NCBI RefSeq assembly: GCF_014284155.1
Contig: NZ_JACOFZ010000013.1
Coordinates: 1 to 59,682 of the forward strand
DNA from: Affinundibacterium nitidum
Lineage (GTDB): Bacteria > Pseudomonadota > Gammaproteobacteria > Burkholderiales > Burkholderiaceae_D
DNA: 59,682 bases
Reading direction: 5' to 3'
The notes below the pieces were generated by a model that did not search any database, was not told the origin of the DNA, and worked only from the letters and a program-made list of their open reading frames with translations. Each line of letters opens with the position of its first letter. Position 1 is the first letter of the stretch. The position numbers were made by a program, and so were the translations under genes. This document shows positions 10,906 through 19,318 of the stretch, one piece after another.

Positions 10906-12936
10906 CTATTCCTTACTGCGACTCAACAAAGCCTTCAAACTCGCTAATCGATTTTTCGGCGTAATCACCTCATCTTCTTTCGGTGGTGCATCACCTTCAT
11001 CGAGTTTCATTTCTTTGATAAAGCGTGAAGGATCGCAGTGAATCGATTCGCCAGCACGTTTGCGTTTCTTGCACCAAGTCACATGCAAACTACGCTGGGC
11101 ACGCGTAATGCCGACATACATCAAACGACGCTCTTCTTCGATACGCGCAGCTATGGTTTCGACAGGCGCATCGGGGTCACCTTTATGCGGCAAGATCCCT
11201 TCTTCAACACCAACCAAAAATACGTGCGGGTATTCCAATCCTTTCGACGCATGTAAGGTCGACATACGCACGGCATCGGGATCTTCATCTTTGCCTTCCA
11301 TCATGGTCATGAGCGCAACCATTTGTGTGAGGTCGAGCAGACTGCGATGATCGTCAGTACCATCTTTACCGCCACTGCCTTTTTGCGACAGCCATTGCGT
11401 AAAATCGAGTACGTTTTGCCATTTCGCTTGGGCGGCCTTGTCATCGAAGCTATCGTAGAGATAACTTTCGTAATTGATTTCTTTCATCAACTCAGCCAGC
11501 AATATTTCTGCGTGCCCTTCACGATGGGCATGTGCTTCCACATTATTAATGAAGGTACAGAATTCGCGCAGAGGTCGTAGTTGTCTATCGGTGAGAATCG
11601 CTTCGATCCCACCCTTGAACACTGCCTCGAACAGTGAACACTGCCATTTACCTGCAAAGGAACCAAGCGCTTCTAGCGTTGCTTGCCCAACGCCTCGACG
11701 CGGCGTGGTCACGGCACGAATGAAAGCCGGATCGTCTTCCTCATTCGCAATCAAACGCAGGTAAGCAATGATGTCCTTAATCTCGGCTTTATCAAAAAAA
11801 CTCTGGCCACCGGAAATCGTGTAAGGAATGCGCTCCTTGCGCAAGGATTGTTCAATAATCCGTGCCTGATGATTCCCTCGATACAAAATCGCATAGTCTG
11901 ACCAGTTTGCACGTCGCTCAAATCGGTGCGCTGAAATCATAATCGCGACTTGTGCAGCCTCTTGCTCATCATCTTGCATACCCAACACTTTGACGGGGTC
12001 ACCCAAGCCATGTTCGGACCACAAAGATTTTTCGAATAGCTTAGGGTTATTGCCAATGACTGAGTTAGCTGCCTGCAAAATACGGGTGCTGGAACGATAG
12101 TTTTGTTCGAGCTTAATTACGCGTAAATTGGGAAAATCAACCTGCAAGGTTTTCAAATTTTCGATGGTCGCACCACGCCAAGCGTAAATCGCTTGATCAT
12201 CGTCACCCACCGCGGTGAACATCGGTTTTTTGCCAATGCCAGACACTAACAATTTCACCAATTCGTATTGGCAAGTATTCGTGTCTTGATACTCATCGAC
12301 TAAGAGGTAACGCAATCGACGCTGCCACTTATCGCGCACTTCCTCATTGTGACGGAACAGTTCCACTGGTAAACGAATCAGATCATCAAAGTCGACCGCT
12401 TGATAAGCAGACAGCGTCGCCACGTAGCTGCGATAAATACGTGCCGCTTGGGCCTCTTCTTCATCTTGCGCTTGCGCCAATGCTTGTTCAGGGTCGACCA
12501 AACCATTTTTCCACAGCGACATCGCGGTTTGAATCCGACGAATCAACTGTTTGTCGGTAGTGATTGCCAAGTCTTGCACTAACGAAAAACAGTCATCGCT
12601 GTCCATAATGGAAAAGCGGTCTTTCAAACCGAGGGCACGAGCCTCTTGCCGTAGAATTTTTACACCCAAAGAATGGAAAGTAGAAACCGTCAGTTGCTTT
12701 GCTTGTTTCGGCTCACGTAAGAGTTTAGCAATCCGTTCTTGCATCTCTAACGCTGCCTTGTTGGTAAAGGTCAGCGCCGCGATGTGTTTAGCATCATAGC
12801 CGTGGATCTCAATCAGATTTGCGATTTTTTGAGTGATAACGCGGGTTTTACCTGAACCGGCTCCTGCCAAAACTAGGCATGGACCATCCATATAATTGAC
12901 TGCATCGCGTTGGGGTTGATTGAGGCCGTGAGACAT
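10906..12936 (-). CDS. rep: ATP-dependent 3'-5' DNA helicase Rep (UvrD/PcrA superfamily 1)
   Basis: A 676-residue SF1A helicase acting at replication forks. Motif I is AGAGSGKT near the N terminus; others are VDEYQDTN (II), DDDQAIYAWRGA (III), QNYRSS (IV), STLHASKGLEYPHVF (V) and EERRLMYVGITRAQ (VI). The N-terminal LNQPQRDAVNYMDGPCLVLA matches Rep better than UvrD, and the length matches Rep (about 673). The ATG at 12936 is preferred over a TTG four codons upstream. It is a housekeeping gene unconnected with its neighbours. Confidence 0.93.
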   Translation of the reverse strand: MSHGLNQPQRDAVNYMDGPCLVLAGAGSGKTRVITQKIANLIEIHGYDAKHIAALTFTNKAALEMQERIAKLLREPKQAKQLTVSTFHSLGVKILRQEARALGLKDRFSIMDSDDCFSLVQDLAITTDKQLIRRIQTAMSLWKNGLVDPEQALAQAQDEEEAQAARIYRSYVATLSAYQAVDFDDLIRLPVELFRHNEEVRDKWQRRLRYLLVDEYQDTNTCQYELVKLLVSGIGKKPMFTAVGDDDQAIYAWRGATIENLKTLQVDFPNLRVIKLEQNYRSSTRILQAANSVIGNNPKLFEKSLWSEHGLGDPVKVLGMQDDEQEAAQVAIMISAHRFERRANWSDYAILYRGNHQARIIEQSLRKERIPYTISGGQSFFDKAEIKDIIAYLRLIANEEDDPAFIRAVTTPRRGVGQATLEALGSFAGKWQCSLFEAVFKGGIEAILTDRQLRPLREFCTFINNVEAHAHREGHAEILLAELMKEINYESYLYDSFDDKAAQAKWQNVLDFTQWLSQKGSGGKDGTDDHRSLLDLTQMVALMTMMEGKDEDPDAVRMSTLHASKGLEYPHVFLVGVEEGILPHKGDPDAPVETIAARIEEERRLMYVGITRAQRSLHVTWCKKRKRAGESIHCDPSRFIKEMKLDEGDAPPKEDEVITPKNRLASLKALLSRSKE

Positions 12937-13020
12937 GAAAACTACCAAAACAAGTTAAGCTCGTATTGTACTCTGTCTGCTAGGGCTATCGCGACACAAA
13001 ATCAAGCGAAAACCAAATGC

Positions 13021-13857
13021 TCAGGGACGAGTGTTCTTAGCAGGGATGGTAAATAGTAATGCTTTCGCCTCTTCATTTGAAAAGCGTTGGCTTAATATGT
13101 GCAGGATAGTCCCATCACTCAACATTGCACGTATCAGTGCTTGCCATTGTCTTGCTTGCTTCGCCGAGAAAGCTTTCTTCGAGAGAGCAAGCGAAGACAC
13201 CGATTTACTGCCGGGATCCCAATCCATAAAACGTATCCGACCATGAGGTGGATAACGTTCGAGATAATATCGATAGGCTAGCGGTGAGGCGATAGTGGCA
13301 TCGAAACGGCCATGTGCAAACATGCGATATAGAGTATCAATATCACCCACTTGTTCTAGCCTTCCAGTGGCGACCAAGCGCTCACTCCAGGCATCGTACA
13401 GAGGACTGTATTTGAACGATCGAACACCGCCTATCATCAACTTTTCGTCTGCAATAAATTGCTCCATTGTGGTGATAGCAGGTGGCACTTTTGGCCCCAA
13501 CAGCACATATTTTTTGTCTTGAAGGTAGGGCGCAAACCACGCATATTTATCGCGGTCATTTGTCTGCACCCCAGAGGCCAGCATATCGATACTACCTTCT
13601 TCTAGTTCGTACCAACTTCGGGCCCGAGGCAAGATCGACACAGTAAATGTGCAGCCACTTCGCTTAATCAACTCTTGGAGGAGATCCTCATCAATTCCCC
13701 CACTACCTTTGACATAGAGCGTTCCCATCTCGTAGTGGGCAAAACGGATGGGCTGGCGGGGACACATGTTTTTGTCGATCGACTGCGCTTTTACGGGCAA
13801 CAAAACCGCGCATAACAACACGCAAATTGTTAGAAATTTCCCGAGAATCGAACCCAC
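13021..13857 (-). CDS. Periplasmic solute-binding-like protein (family 3), second copy
   Basis: A 278-residue exported protein. The start is GTG, supported by AAGGTAAGG just upstream, and gives a clean signal peptide ending at LLPVKAQS. The mature part has the family 3 signature (GSGGIDEDLLQELIKRSGCTF; EEGSIDMLASGVQTNDRDKYAWFAPYL). Like the copies at 7326 and 51962 it has no transporter partners. It could be an amino-acid binding protein or a sensory protein; the sequence does not decide between them. Confidence 0.78.
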   Translation of the reverse strand: MGSILGKFLTICVLLCAVLLPVKAQSIDKNMCPRQPIRFAHYEMGTLYVKGSGGIDEDLLQELIKRSGCTFTVSILPRARSWYELEEGSIDMLASGVQTNDRDKYAWFAPYLQDKKYVLLGPKVPPAITTMEQFIADEKLMIGGVRSFKYSPLYDAWSERLVATGRLEQVGDIDTLYRMFAHGRFDATIASPLAYRYYLERYPPHGRIRFMDWDPGSKSVSSLALSKKAFSAKQARQWQALIRAMLSDGTILHILSQRFSNEEAKALLFTIPAKNTRP

Positions 13858-14089
13858 GCCTTACCTTTTAAAAATAGGCTCGCAGAGGTCGCCGTCTCTA
13901 TCGCGACACTATTGCCCATTGATCATAGAGCTACAGTATTCCCGAATTGGCGCTACCGATCAAACACTATCCGAGTTTTCGGATGAATATCCAACGCTTA
14001 AGGTTTTAAAGATCGGGAATCGAACGGCCAAATAAGACAGGCTTTGCATCTGCGCTTAACACTGTTAGCATAAGTTCATCTTAAAACCT

Positions 14090-14698
14090 ATGGCTGCCCA
14101 CATGAATCTGATCGAAAAAGCGAGCGTTCAAAGCTTCCACCGCCAACGCTTACAGGGATCCACTACACAAGCCTTGGGCTATCGCGATGAGTCTAGTCAA
14201 AAACTACGTTTTGAAGCGCTCCTATATTGGGGAGATCTTAGCAACAGCAGTATTCTCGATCTCGGTTGCGGCTATGGCGATTTACGACCATTTTTATGCG
14301 ATCACTTCAGCGACACTATCTATCTCGGGGTCGACTTTCTAAAAGAATTTATTGAAGCAGCAACGCAGACTTACGGGCACTTACCCAATACCCAGTTCTT
14401 TCAGAGTGATTTTCTGACCGCAGGCTTGCCTGAGGTCGATTTTGTCATTGCCTCCGGTAGTCTCAACTATAGAAGTGAGAACCAACTTCATCCATGGCAG
14501 AGCATCACTCGAATGTGGGAGATCGCCAATAAAGGCGTGATTTTCAATTTATTGGATGCGAACTCTTTTAGGCCCACATCGCTGCTGACGGGATATATGC
14601 CTGAGCAAGTGCTGGATTTTGCAAAGCAGCTCGACCCGCATGCAGAAATCCGTCACGACTACCTGCCCGACGACTTCACCATCTACATGCGGAAATAG
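14090..14698 (+). CDS. Class I SAM-dependent methyltransferase
   Basis: A 202-residue cytoplasmic protein with a Rossmann methyltransferase core: SAM-binding motif I ILDLGCGYGDLRPFL at about residues 59-73, an acidic YLGVDFLKEFI strand end (motif II), and FFQSDFL plus VDFVIASGSLNY further on. An alternative ATG lies four codons downstream; neither start has a good ribosome site. The substrate is unknown and the gene is isolated. It is the last gene before the contractile-system leader but shows no sign of belonging to that system. Confidence 0.82.
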   Translation: MAAHMNLIEKASVQSFHRQRLQGSTTQALGYRDESSQKLRFEALLYWGDLSNSSILDLGCGYGDLRPFLCDHFSDTIYLGVDFLKEFIEAATQTYGHLPNTQFFQSDFLTAGLPEVDFVIASGSLNYRSENQLHPWQSITRMWEIANKGVIFNLLDANSFRPTSLLTGYMPEQVLDFAKQLDPHAEIRHDYLPDDFTIYMRK

Positions 14699-15202
14699 AC
14701 CGCGTGCGCCTTTAGAAGACTCTCCCGCGCTTCAATCTACGCCACCCACATTCGTCATTCATATCGTTAAGTGGTATTAACTGAATTTTCCCTCTTTGCG
14801 GATAGGCTCAGTGCTATGAGGTCATCACCTGGTCACATGACTCCACTTAAATAAAGCATAGCGTTCACTGTCTTTCATAAGTTGAAGCTTACATATAAAA
14901 AACACCATTTACATGTAAAAATGTGAATTTCGTGTACTTTGAATATATTTAAACAGTAGATGCATGCTGTTACTAGCAATGTTAAATTTTTCTATAGGAT
15001 CTTTAACACATTAAGAGCACATAGAAAAGGCATATCATCAGCCTGTTGCAAATCGACCAAAGTAAAATTTGTTTATAACTTAACTTACTTGCTAATGTAG
15101 TAAACTAATTTCAATAGTACTTATCACTAGATAAAAACAGTAAAAAATCGTTCTACTGGTATTCCAATCGTACAAGCTGTAGAAATTTACTCGGGGTGAA
15201 TA
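14699..15202 (+). other. AT-rich gene-free leader of the contractile-system operon
   Basis: These 504 bases carry no credible gene. From about 14880 onward the sequence is clearly richer in A+T than its surroundings. It holds the palindrome described separately, and ends with GGGGTGA just ahead of the GTG start at 15203. No transcription terminator for the upstream methyltransferase gene is obvious. The most economical reading is a long regulatory leader driving the 25-kb block that follows. AT-rich leaders are often silenced by H-NS-like proteins, but that is only a possibility here. Confidence 0.6.
14908..14949 (+). promoter_or_regulatory. Candidate operator palindrome and -10 element
   Basis: TTTACATGTAAA at 14908-14919 is a perfect 12-base palindrome. 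TATATT at 14944-14949 is a good -10 match, and no acceptable -35 lies in front of it. If transcription starts near 14956, the palindrome is centred about 42 bases upstream, the place used by activators that overlap -35. This is inference from spacing only; the resulting leader would be about 247 bases. Confidence 0.25.
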
Positions 15203-15778
15203 GTGATCAACGCGGCCATCAGCCATCTTGCAAACCAGCTTAACCAGCAATTCAGGAACAACTTCCATTTGGTTGAAGATGTGGCGGTGGTTTCTAATTT
15301 GGTCGAGCTTGATGGTACGCCAGCCCCGAATGCCAATAACAAACTTGTTCTAACTCTGGTCAACATCGAAAAAGATACGATGCCCCACAGACCTGGCAAC
15401 GGTCGCCGCAACGTCAGTGATGCTTTCCTCGTTCAAAGTAGCCCCTTATTCCTGAATCTATACGTAATGTTGTCCGCCAATTTCGGTGCGGACAACTACC
15501 CCGGTGCCCTTCGCACATTGTCACAGGCGATCAGTTTCTTTCAACAGCAACCAGTCTTTGATCGACAAAGTAGCCCCGGCTTAGACCCAAAAATAGATAA
15601 GCTCATTTTGGATATGGAGAACCTGAATATTCCTGATTTGAATAATTTGTGGAGCTTAATGGGGGGCAAATATCTACCTTCGGCTTACTACAAGGTCCGA
15701 ATGATTACCGTCGATGCGAGAGCAATTGTGGGTCAAGCCCCAATGATCTCGGCACCGGAACAAGGTCTTGGGCGGTAG
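15203..15778 (+). CDS. eCIS tail terminator (DUF4255, Afp16/Pvc16-like)
   Basis: A 191-residue protein with the DUF4255 / Pvc16 N-terminal fold: an initial helix INAAISHLANQLNQQF, then VVSNLVELDG, NKLVLTLVNIE, and a conserved PLFLNLYVMLSANF followed by ALRTLSQAISFFQQQPVF. In Afp and PVC particles the homologue caps the tube and sheath at the end opposite the baseplate and fixes tail length. The start is GTG with GGGGTGA in front. It is the first gene of the block, seven bases before the next. Confidence 0.85.
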   Translation: MINAAISHLANQLNQQFRNNFHLVEDVAVVSNLVELDGTPAPNANNKLVLTLVNIEKDTMPHRPGNGRRNVSDAFLVQSSPLFLNLYVMLSANFGADNYPGALRTLSQAISFFQQQPVFDRQSSPGLDPKIDKLILDMENLNIPDLNNLWSLMGGKYLPSAYYKVRMITVDARAIVGQAPMISAPEQGLGR

Positions 15779-15785
15779 CTGATCA

Positions 15786-16589
15786 ATGGCACGATACTTG
15801 CCACTGTTTGCACTTCATATCGATCACGAATTTTTTGGTGATGGAGAAAATGCGCAGGTCTTCACGCCTCAAATAGAAGCGAGTAAAGCTTGCGCCGCGA
15901 AGATGGAGAAAGAGAGTTTACTGGTACGCACTGTAACGGGTGGCATTGAAGTGTGGCAAGAACAACTCGAATGGCGTGATACAAGCGAAGTATTTGACTT
16001 TGAATTTCTGGTCAGTTCGTCAGATCCAAACATCGACACCTACACCGCTTGGGATATCGCTAAACCGATTTGTTATCAGCTTGTGCAACAAAATGCAGAG
16101 CAAACTATTTCCAGTTTCGTCGCCAAAAGCGCAGAAACCGAAGACTTCGGTTTAAGTAGTTTTGAACGTCAGCGTCGCCCGATTTTGTTCTCGGTAAAGC
16201 TACCACACGCGCTGACACCGAGCACTGTTGGAGATGTAAAGAAATATCAGATTCAGTTGCGCAGTAAGCATATGCATTGGAAATATTACTTTTCTGGTGC
16301 GTTAGCAAAGAAGAAGTTAGAAATTGTTGATCTCGATGCAAACTCAGAATCGGATTATCGTTTTATTCCGAGTCGACAGGTCGTAATTGAGAACAGCCTT
16401 GCTTTTGTTTCAGAGGTAAAGCTACCAATGAGAAGCATACCGCCACAACGCTTTCAGCTGCGTGAAGAGGATGCCAATGGCAGAGTTTTAATGAGGCGGT
16501 TGCCAAACGCTAGCATTGACAAAATTGGCAAAGAGAAGGGTCCGGACGGGCAGTCACTGGTCGTTGCGGAAATTTATATTCATCAATAA
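15786..16589 (+). CDS. eCIS-associated protein of unknown function
   Basis: A 267-residue soluble protein that I do not recognise from characterised particles. It lacks a signal peptide or membrane segment and looks beta-rich. Its position between the terminator and sheath genes, its tight spacing (7 bases before, 17 after) and its C-terminal LVVAEIYIHQ, which looks like a buried final strand, suggest a structural part such as a collar, cap adaptor or neck protein. That is inference from context. No catalytic motif is visible, which argues against an effector. Confidence 0.5.
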   Translation: MARYLPLFALHIDHEFFGDGENAQVFTPQIEASKACAAKMEKESLLVRTVTGGIEVWQEQLEWRDTSEVFDFEFLVSSSDPNIDTYTAWDIAKPICYQLVQQNAEQTISSFVAKSAETEDFGLSSFERQRRPILFSVKLPHALTPSTVGDVKKYQIQLRSKHMHWKYYFSGALAKKKLEIVDLDANSESDYRFIPSRQVVIENSLAFVSEVKLPMRSIPPQRFQLREEDANGRVLMRRLPNASIDKIGKEKGPDGQSLVVAEIYIHQ

Positions 16590-16606
16590 TTTTCAAAGGA
16601 ACACAT

Positions 16607-18124
16607 ATGGCTGGCGCGTATAAAACCCCCGGTGTCTATATCGTTGAAAAGAATGCCTTCCCGAATTCGGTTGTTGAAGTAGCGACCGCGGTTCCGGCAT
16701 TTGTGGGTTACACCAAAATTGCCGATAACAAAGGCACGTCTTTGCACGAAAAACCATGGCGCATTACTTCTTTATCAGAGTTCAAAAACTATTTTGGAGA
16801 AGAGCCGGACGACAAATTTGAGATCGCAGAGAAAGCTGATAAAGAACATGCTGATTTCAAATCTGGCGAAAAGGAATATGTGCTTAAGCGCCCGAACGGT
16901 AAAGCTGACACCAAACGCTATTACCTCTATCGCGCGATGCAATTATTCTTCCAAAATGGTGGTGGCCCATGCTACATCGTTTCTATTGGAACTTACAGTG
17001 ACCAAGGCGTCGAGCGCAAACCACTCGAAAAAGGTATCGATATGCTCTTGAAGGAGCAAGAACCAACGATGGTAGTGATTCCTGACGCCGTAGCACTAGA
17101 AGAAGGCGATTGCATCGGCGTACAACAGTACTCGCTAAAACACTGCGGCTACCAGATGAAGAACCGTTTCGCCATTTTGGATATTCACAATGGATTCAAG
17201 GAACGTTCAGACAACGACCCGGTCGCCGCTTTCCGAGGCGACCTTGGCACGAATTTCTTGAACTACTCTGCGGCATACTATCCTTGGTTGAATACATCGA
17301 TCGTACAAACTACGGACCTCGGCTTCTCTAGTTTTGTTGACGTTTCGAAAGTCAGCGAATTGTTGTTAGCAGAAGCTGGTGGCGAGAATGCGCCACAGGA
17401 TTTGAAAGACATCTTGGCTCAAGTTGGCAAAGCCGACCGCGATCCAAAAGCAAAGACCTACTTATCTGACGATGAGTTACACAAAATATTGTTCTCTGTC
17501 TGCCCAACTTATTCCAAAATGTTATTGGCAATCAAGAACAAACTCAACCTCTTGCCGCCAGCAGCAGCGATGGCAGGCGTGTACACGATGGTCGACAATG
17601 CACGCGGCGTATGGAAAGCACCAGCCAACGTTAGCTTGGCTTCCGTAATTTCTCCCGCGGTCAATATCACACACGACGAACAAGAAGACCTGAACGTCAC
17701 TACAGCTGGTAAATCGATCAATGCGATCCGCAGCTTCATCGGCGAAGGCACTTTAGTCTGGGGCGCTCGTACACTCGATGGTAACAGCCTCGACTGGCGT
17801 TACATCAACGTACGTCGCACTATGATCATGCTCGAAGAATCTCTGCGTTTGGCAACGAAAGCGTATGTGTTTGAACCAAACGTCAGCAGCACTTGGGTAA
17901 CTGTGAAGAGTATGGCTAGCAACTTCTTGACGAGCATCTGGAAGCGCGGTGGTTTAGCTGGAGCGAGCCCAGAAGATGCATTTAGCGTCAGCTGTGGTTT
18001 GGGTGAAACGATGACGGCTGAAGATATTCTCGAAGGCTACATGCGCGTCACTATTTTGGTTGCTTTGAGCCGCCCAGCGGAATTCATTGAAATCACGTTC
18101 CAACAACAAATGCAGAAGTCATAA
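16607..18124 (+). CDS. Contractile tail sheath protein
   Basis: A 505-residue sheath subunit. The N-terminal TPGVYIVEKN is the classic sheath opening whose arm joins the next subunit. The C-terminal domain has the usual INVRRTMIMLEESL and LTSIWKRGGLAG elements, then ILVALSRPAEFIEITFQQ, the strand that takes part in the inter-subunit handshake. The sheath stores the energy for contraction around the tube. AAAGGA precedes the ATG. Only one sheath gene is present in the locus, whereas Afp has three. The residue 300-320 region is helical and probably surface exposed. Confidence 0.95.
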   Translation: MAGAYKTPGVYIVEKNAFPNSVVEVATAVPAFVGYTKIADNKGTSLHEKPWRITSLSEFKNYFGEEPDDKFEIAEKADKEHADFKSGEKEYVLKRPNGKADTKRYYLYRAMQLFFQNGGGPCYIVSIGTYSDQGVERKPLEKGIDMLLKEQEPTMVVIPDAVALEEGDCIGVQQYSLKHCGYQMKNRFAILDIHNGFKERSDNDPVAAFRGDLGTNFLNYSAAYYPWLNTSIVQTTDLGFSSFVDVSKVSELLLAEAGGENAPQDLKDILAQVGKADRDPKAKTYLSDDELHKILFSVCPTYSKMLLAIKNKLNLLPPAAAMAGVYTMVDNARGVWKAPANVSLASVISPAVNITHDEQEDLNVTTAGKSINAIRSFIGEGTLVWGARTLDGNSLDWRYINVRRTMIMLEESLRLATKAYVFEPNVSSTWVTVKSMASNFLTSIWKRGGLAGASPEDAFSVSCGLGETMTAEDILEGYMRVTILVALSRPAEFIEITFQQQMQKS

Positions 18125-18130
18125 TCCGGC

Positions 18131-18145
18131 GCTGACGGTGTCAGC
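18131..18145 (+). other. Intergenic hairpin between sheath and tube genes
   Basis: GCTGAC and GTCAGC (18131-18136 and 18140-18145) form a perfect six-base stem around GGT in the 83-base gap between sheath and tube. An alternative pairing of GTGTC with the downstream GACAC overlaps it. No T-run follows, so it is not a full terminator; it could act in RNA processing or attenuation that sets the sheath:tube ratio. Confidence 0.3.
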
Positions 18146-18207
18146 CTATAGGCAAAGACACTTTGTTCCGACAATTTTTAACTTATTTATTTTAGAAGAG
18201 GTTTGTT

Positions 18208-18666
18208 ATGGCAGATGACGGCTCAGCACAATCAAGCAACGTATGGCCTTTACCGAAGTTTTACTTCCGCGTGAAGTGGGACGCCAACGAAATGTCTTTC
18301 CAAGAAGTTTCGGGTCTCGATATTCAATCTGAAGAGATCAAATATCGTCATGGTAATAGCCCTGTTTTCTCAGTGATCAAAATGCCTGGTATGAAAAAGT
18401 ACGGCAATATCACAATGAAAAAAGGTGTATTCAAAGGCGACAATAAGTTCTGGGATTGGCTCAACCAGATCAAGATGAACACCATCAAACGTGTGCCTGT
18501 CACCATTAGTTTGCTTGACGAGCAAGGCAACGACACGATGGTATGGACTTTGACCAACGCATGGCCAACCAAAATTTCAAGTACAGACTTGAAATCTGAA
18601 GGCAATGAAGTCGCGATTGAGTCCATCGAAATCGTGCATGAAGGTTTAACGATCGACAATAAATAA
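18208..18666 (+). CDS. Tail tube protein 1 (T4 gp19 family, Afp1-like)
   Basis: A 152-residue inner-tube subunit. It opens with WPLPKFYFRVKW and carries the typical FQEVSGLDIQSEEIKYRHG, MKKYGNITMKKGVF, WDWLNQI and SEGNEVAIESIEIVHEGL elements of the gp19/Hcp fold, in which six copies form each tube ring. AGAAGAGG before the ATG is the strongest ribosome site in the block, fitting high demand for the main tube protein. The next tube gene follows after eight bases. Confidence 0.94.
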   Translation: MADDGSAQSSNVWPLPKFYFRVKWDANEMSFQEVSGLDIQSEEIKYRHGNSPVFSVIKMPGMKKYGNITMKKGVFKGDNKFWDWLNQIKMNTIKRVPVTISLLDEQGNDTMVWTLTNAWPTKISSTDLKSEGNEVAIESIEIVHEGLTIDNK

Positions 18667-18674
18667 TCAACACA

Positions 18675-19142
18675 ATGAGTGGTGAATATTTTGAGGGGGG
18701 TTATCCCCCTCCTGCGTTTTACTTTACCGTCACTTTTGGTGACGGCATGAAAGTGCCAGATGCTTCGTTCAGCGAAGTATCTGGCATTGGCATCGAAATG
18801 GAAACGGAATCGGTGGTCGAGGGCGGTGAGAATCGCTTCGTCCACCAACTTCCTAAAAGCATTAAACACCCGAATCTGGAATTGAAGCGTGGTATCTCTA
18901 CACTCAATTCACCGCTGGTGAAATGGTGTAAAGAGACCTTAGAAGGTGCTTTCATTAAAGCCATCGTTCCGCAAACAATTATTGTGAAACTCAATGGCGC
19001 TGAGGGCGAAGTTTTAAGGGCCTGGGCCTTCGTCGATGCTTATCCGATCAAGTGGGATGTAGAAGGATTCAACGCCACTAAAAATGAAGTGGCGATAGAA
19101 AAAATGACGTTTGCATACACGTATTCGAAACGTAGTAAGTAG
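18675..19142 (+). CDS. Tail tube protein 2 (T4 gp19 family, Afp5-like)
   Basis: A 155-residue paralogue of the preceding tube gene: FYFTVTFGDG, FSEVSGIGIEMETESVVEGG, LELKRGIST, KWCKETLEGAF and NATKNEVAIEKMTFAYTYS. In Afp and PVC the second tube protein forms the rings next to the baseplate and joins tube to spike, and the order here (tube 1, tube 2, then hub genes) supports the same role. The N-terminal FEGGYPPPAF is a distinctive Gly/Pro-rich arm. Confidence 0.9.
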   Translation: MSGEYFEGGYPPPAFYFTVTFGDGMKVPDASFSEVSGIGIEMETESVVEGGENRFVHQLPKSIKHPNLELKRGISTLNSPLVKWCKETLEGAFIKAIVPQTIIVKLNGAEGEVLRAWAFVDAYPIKWDVEGFNATKNEVAIEKMTFAYTYSKRSK

Positions 19143-19151
19143 GTTATAGCC

Positions 19152-19316
19152 ATGGCGATCGAGATCAAAGAACTTATCATCAAGACCAATATCGTAAGCC
19201 GCCCCGCGACATCGGAAGGCGAGACTTTGCTTGATCAACAGGCAATCAAAGAAGAAATTTTGGCTCAATGTAAGCAGATGGTACAAACCATGCTTCGTGA
19301 ACGGCGGGAGCGTTAA
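19152..19316 (+). CDS. Small DUF5908-type eCIS protein
   Basis: A 54-residue gene easily missed because of its length. It opens with MAIEIKELIIKTNIVS, then a short acidic linker and a charged helix ending in RERRER. This is the pattern of the DUF5908 small proteins found next to tube and LysM genes in many contractile injection loci. It lies 9 bases after the tube gene and 2 before the LysM gene, so it is surely co-translated. The role is not established; an adaptor or chaperone between tube and hub is plausible. Confidence 0.75.
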   Translation: MAIEIKELIIKTNIVSRPATSEGETLLDQQAIKEEILAQCKQMVQTMLRERRER

Positions 19317-19318
19317 TC

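Noticed and set aside
13838-14022. Two T-loop-like stretches (GTTCGATTC on the minus strand) suggestive of tRNA genes or remnants
   Set aside because: Flanking bases do not form the five-pair T stem, no anticodon or acceptor stem is found, and one copy lies inside the start of the solute-binding-like gene.
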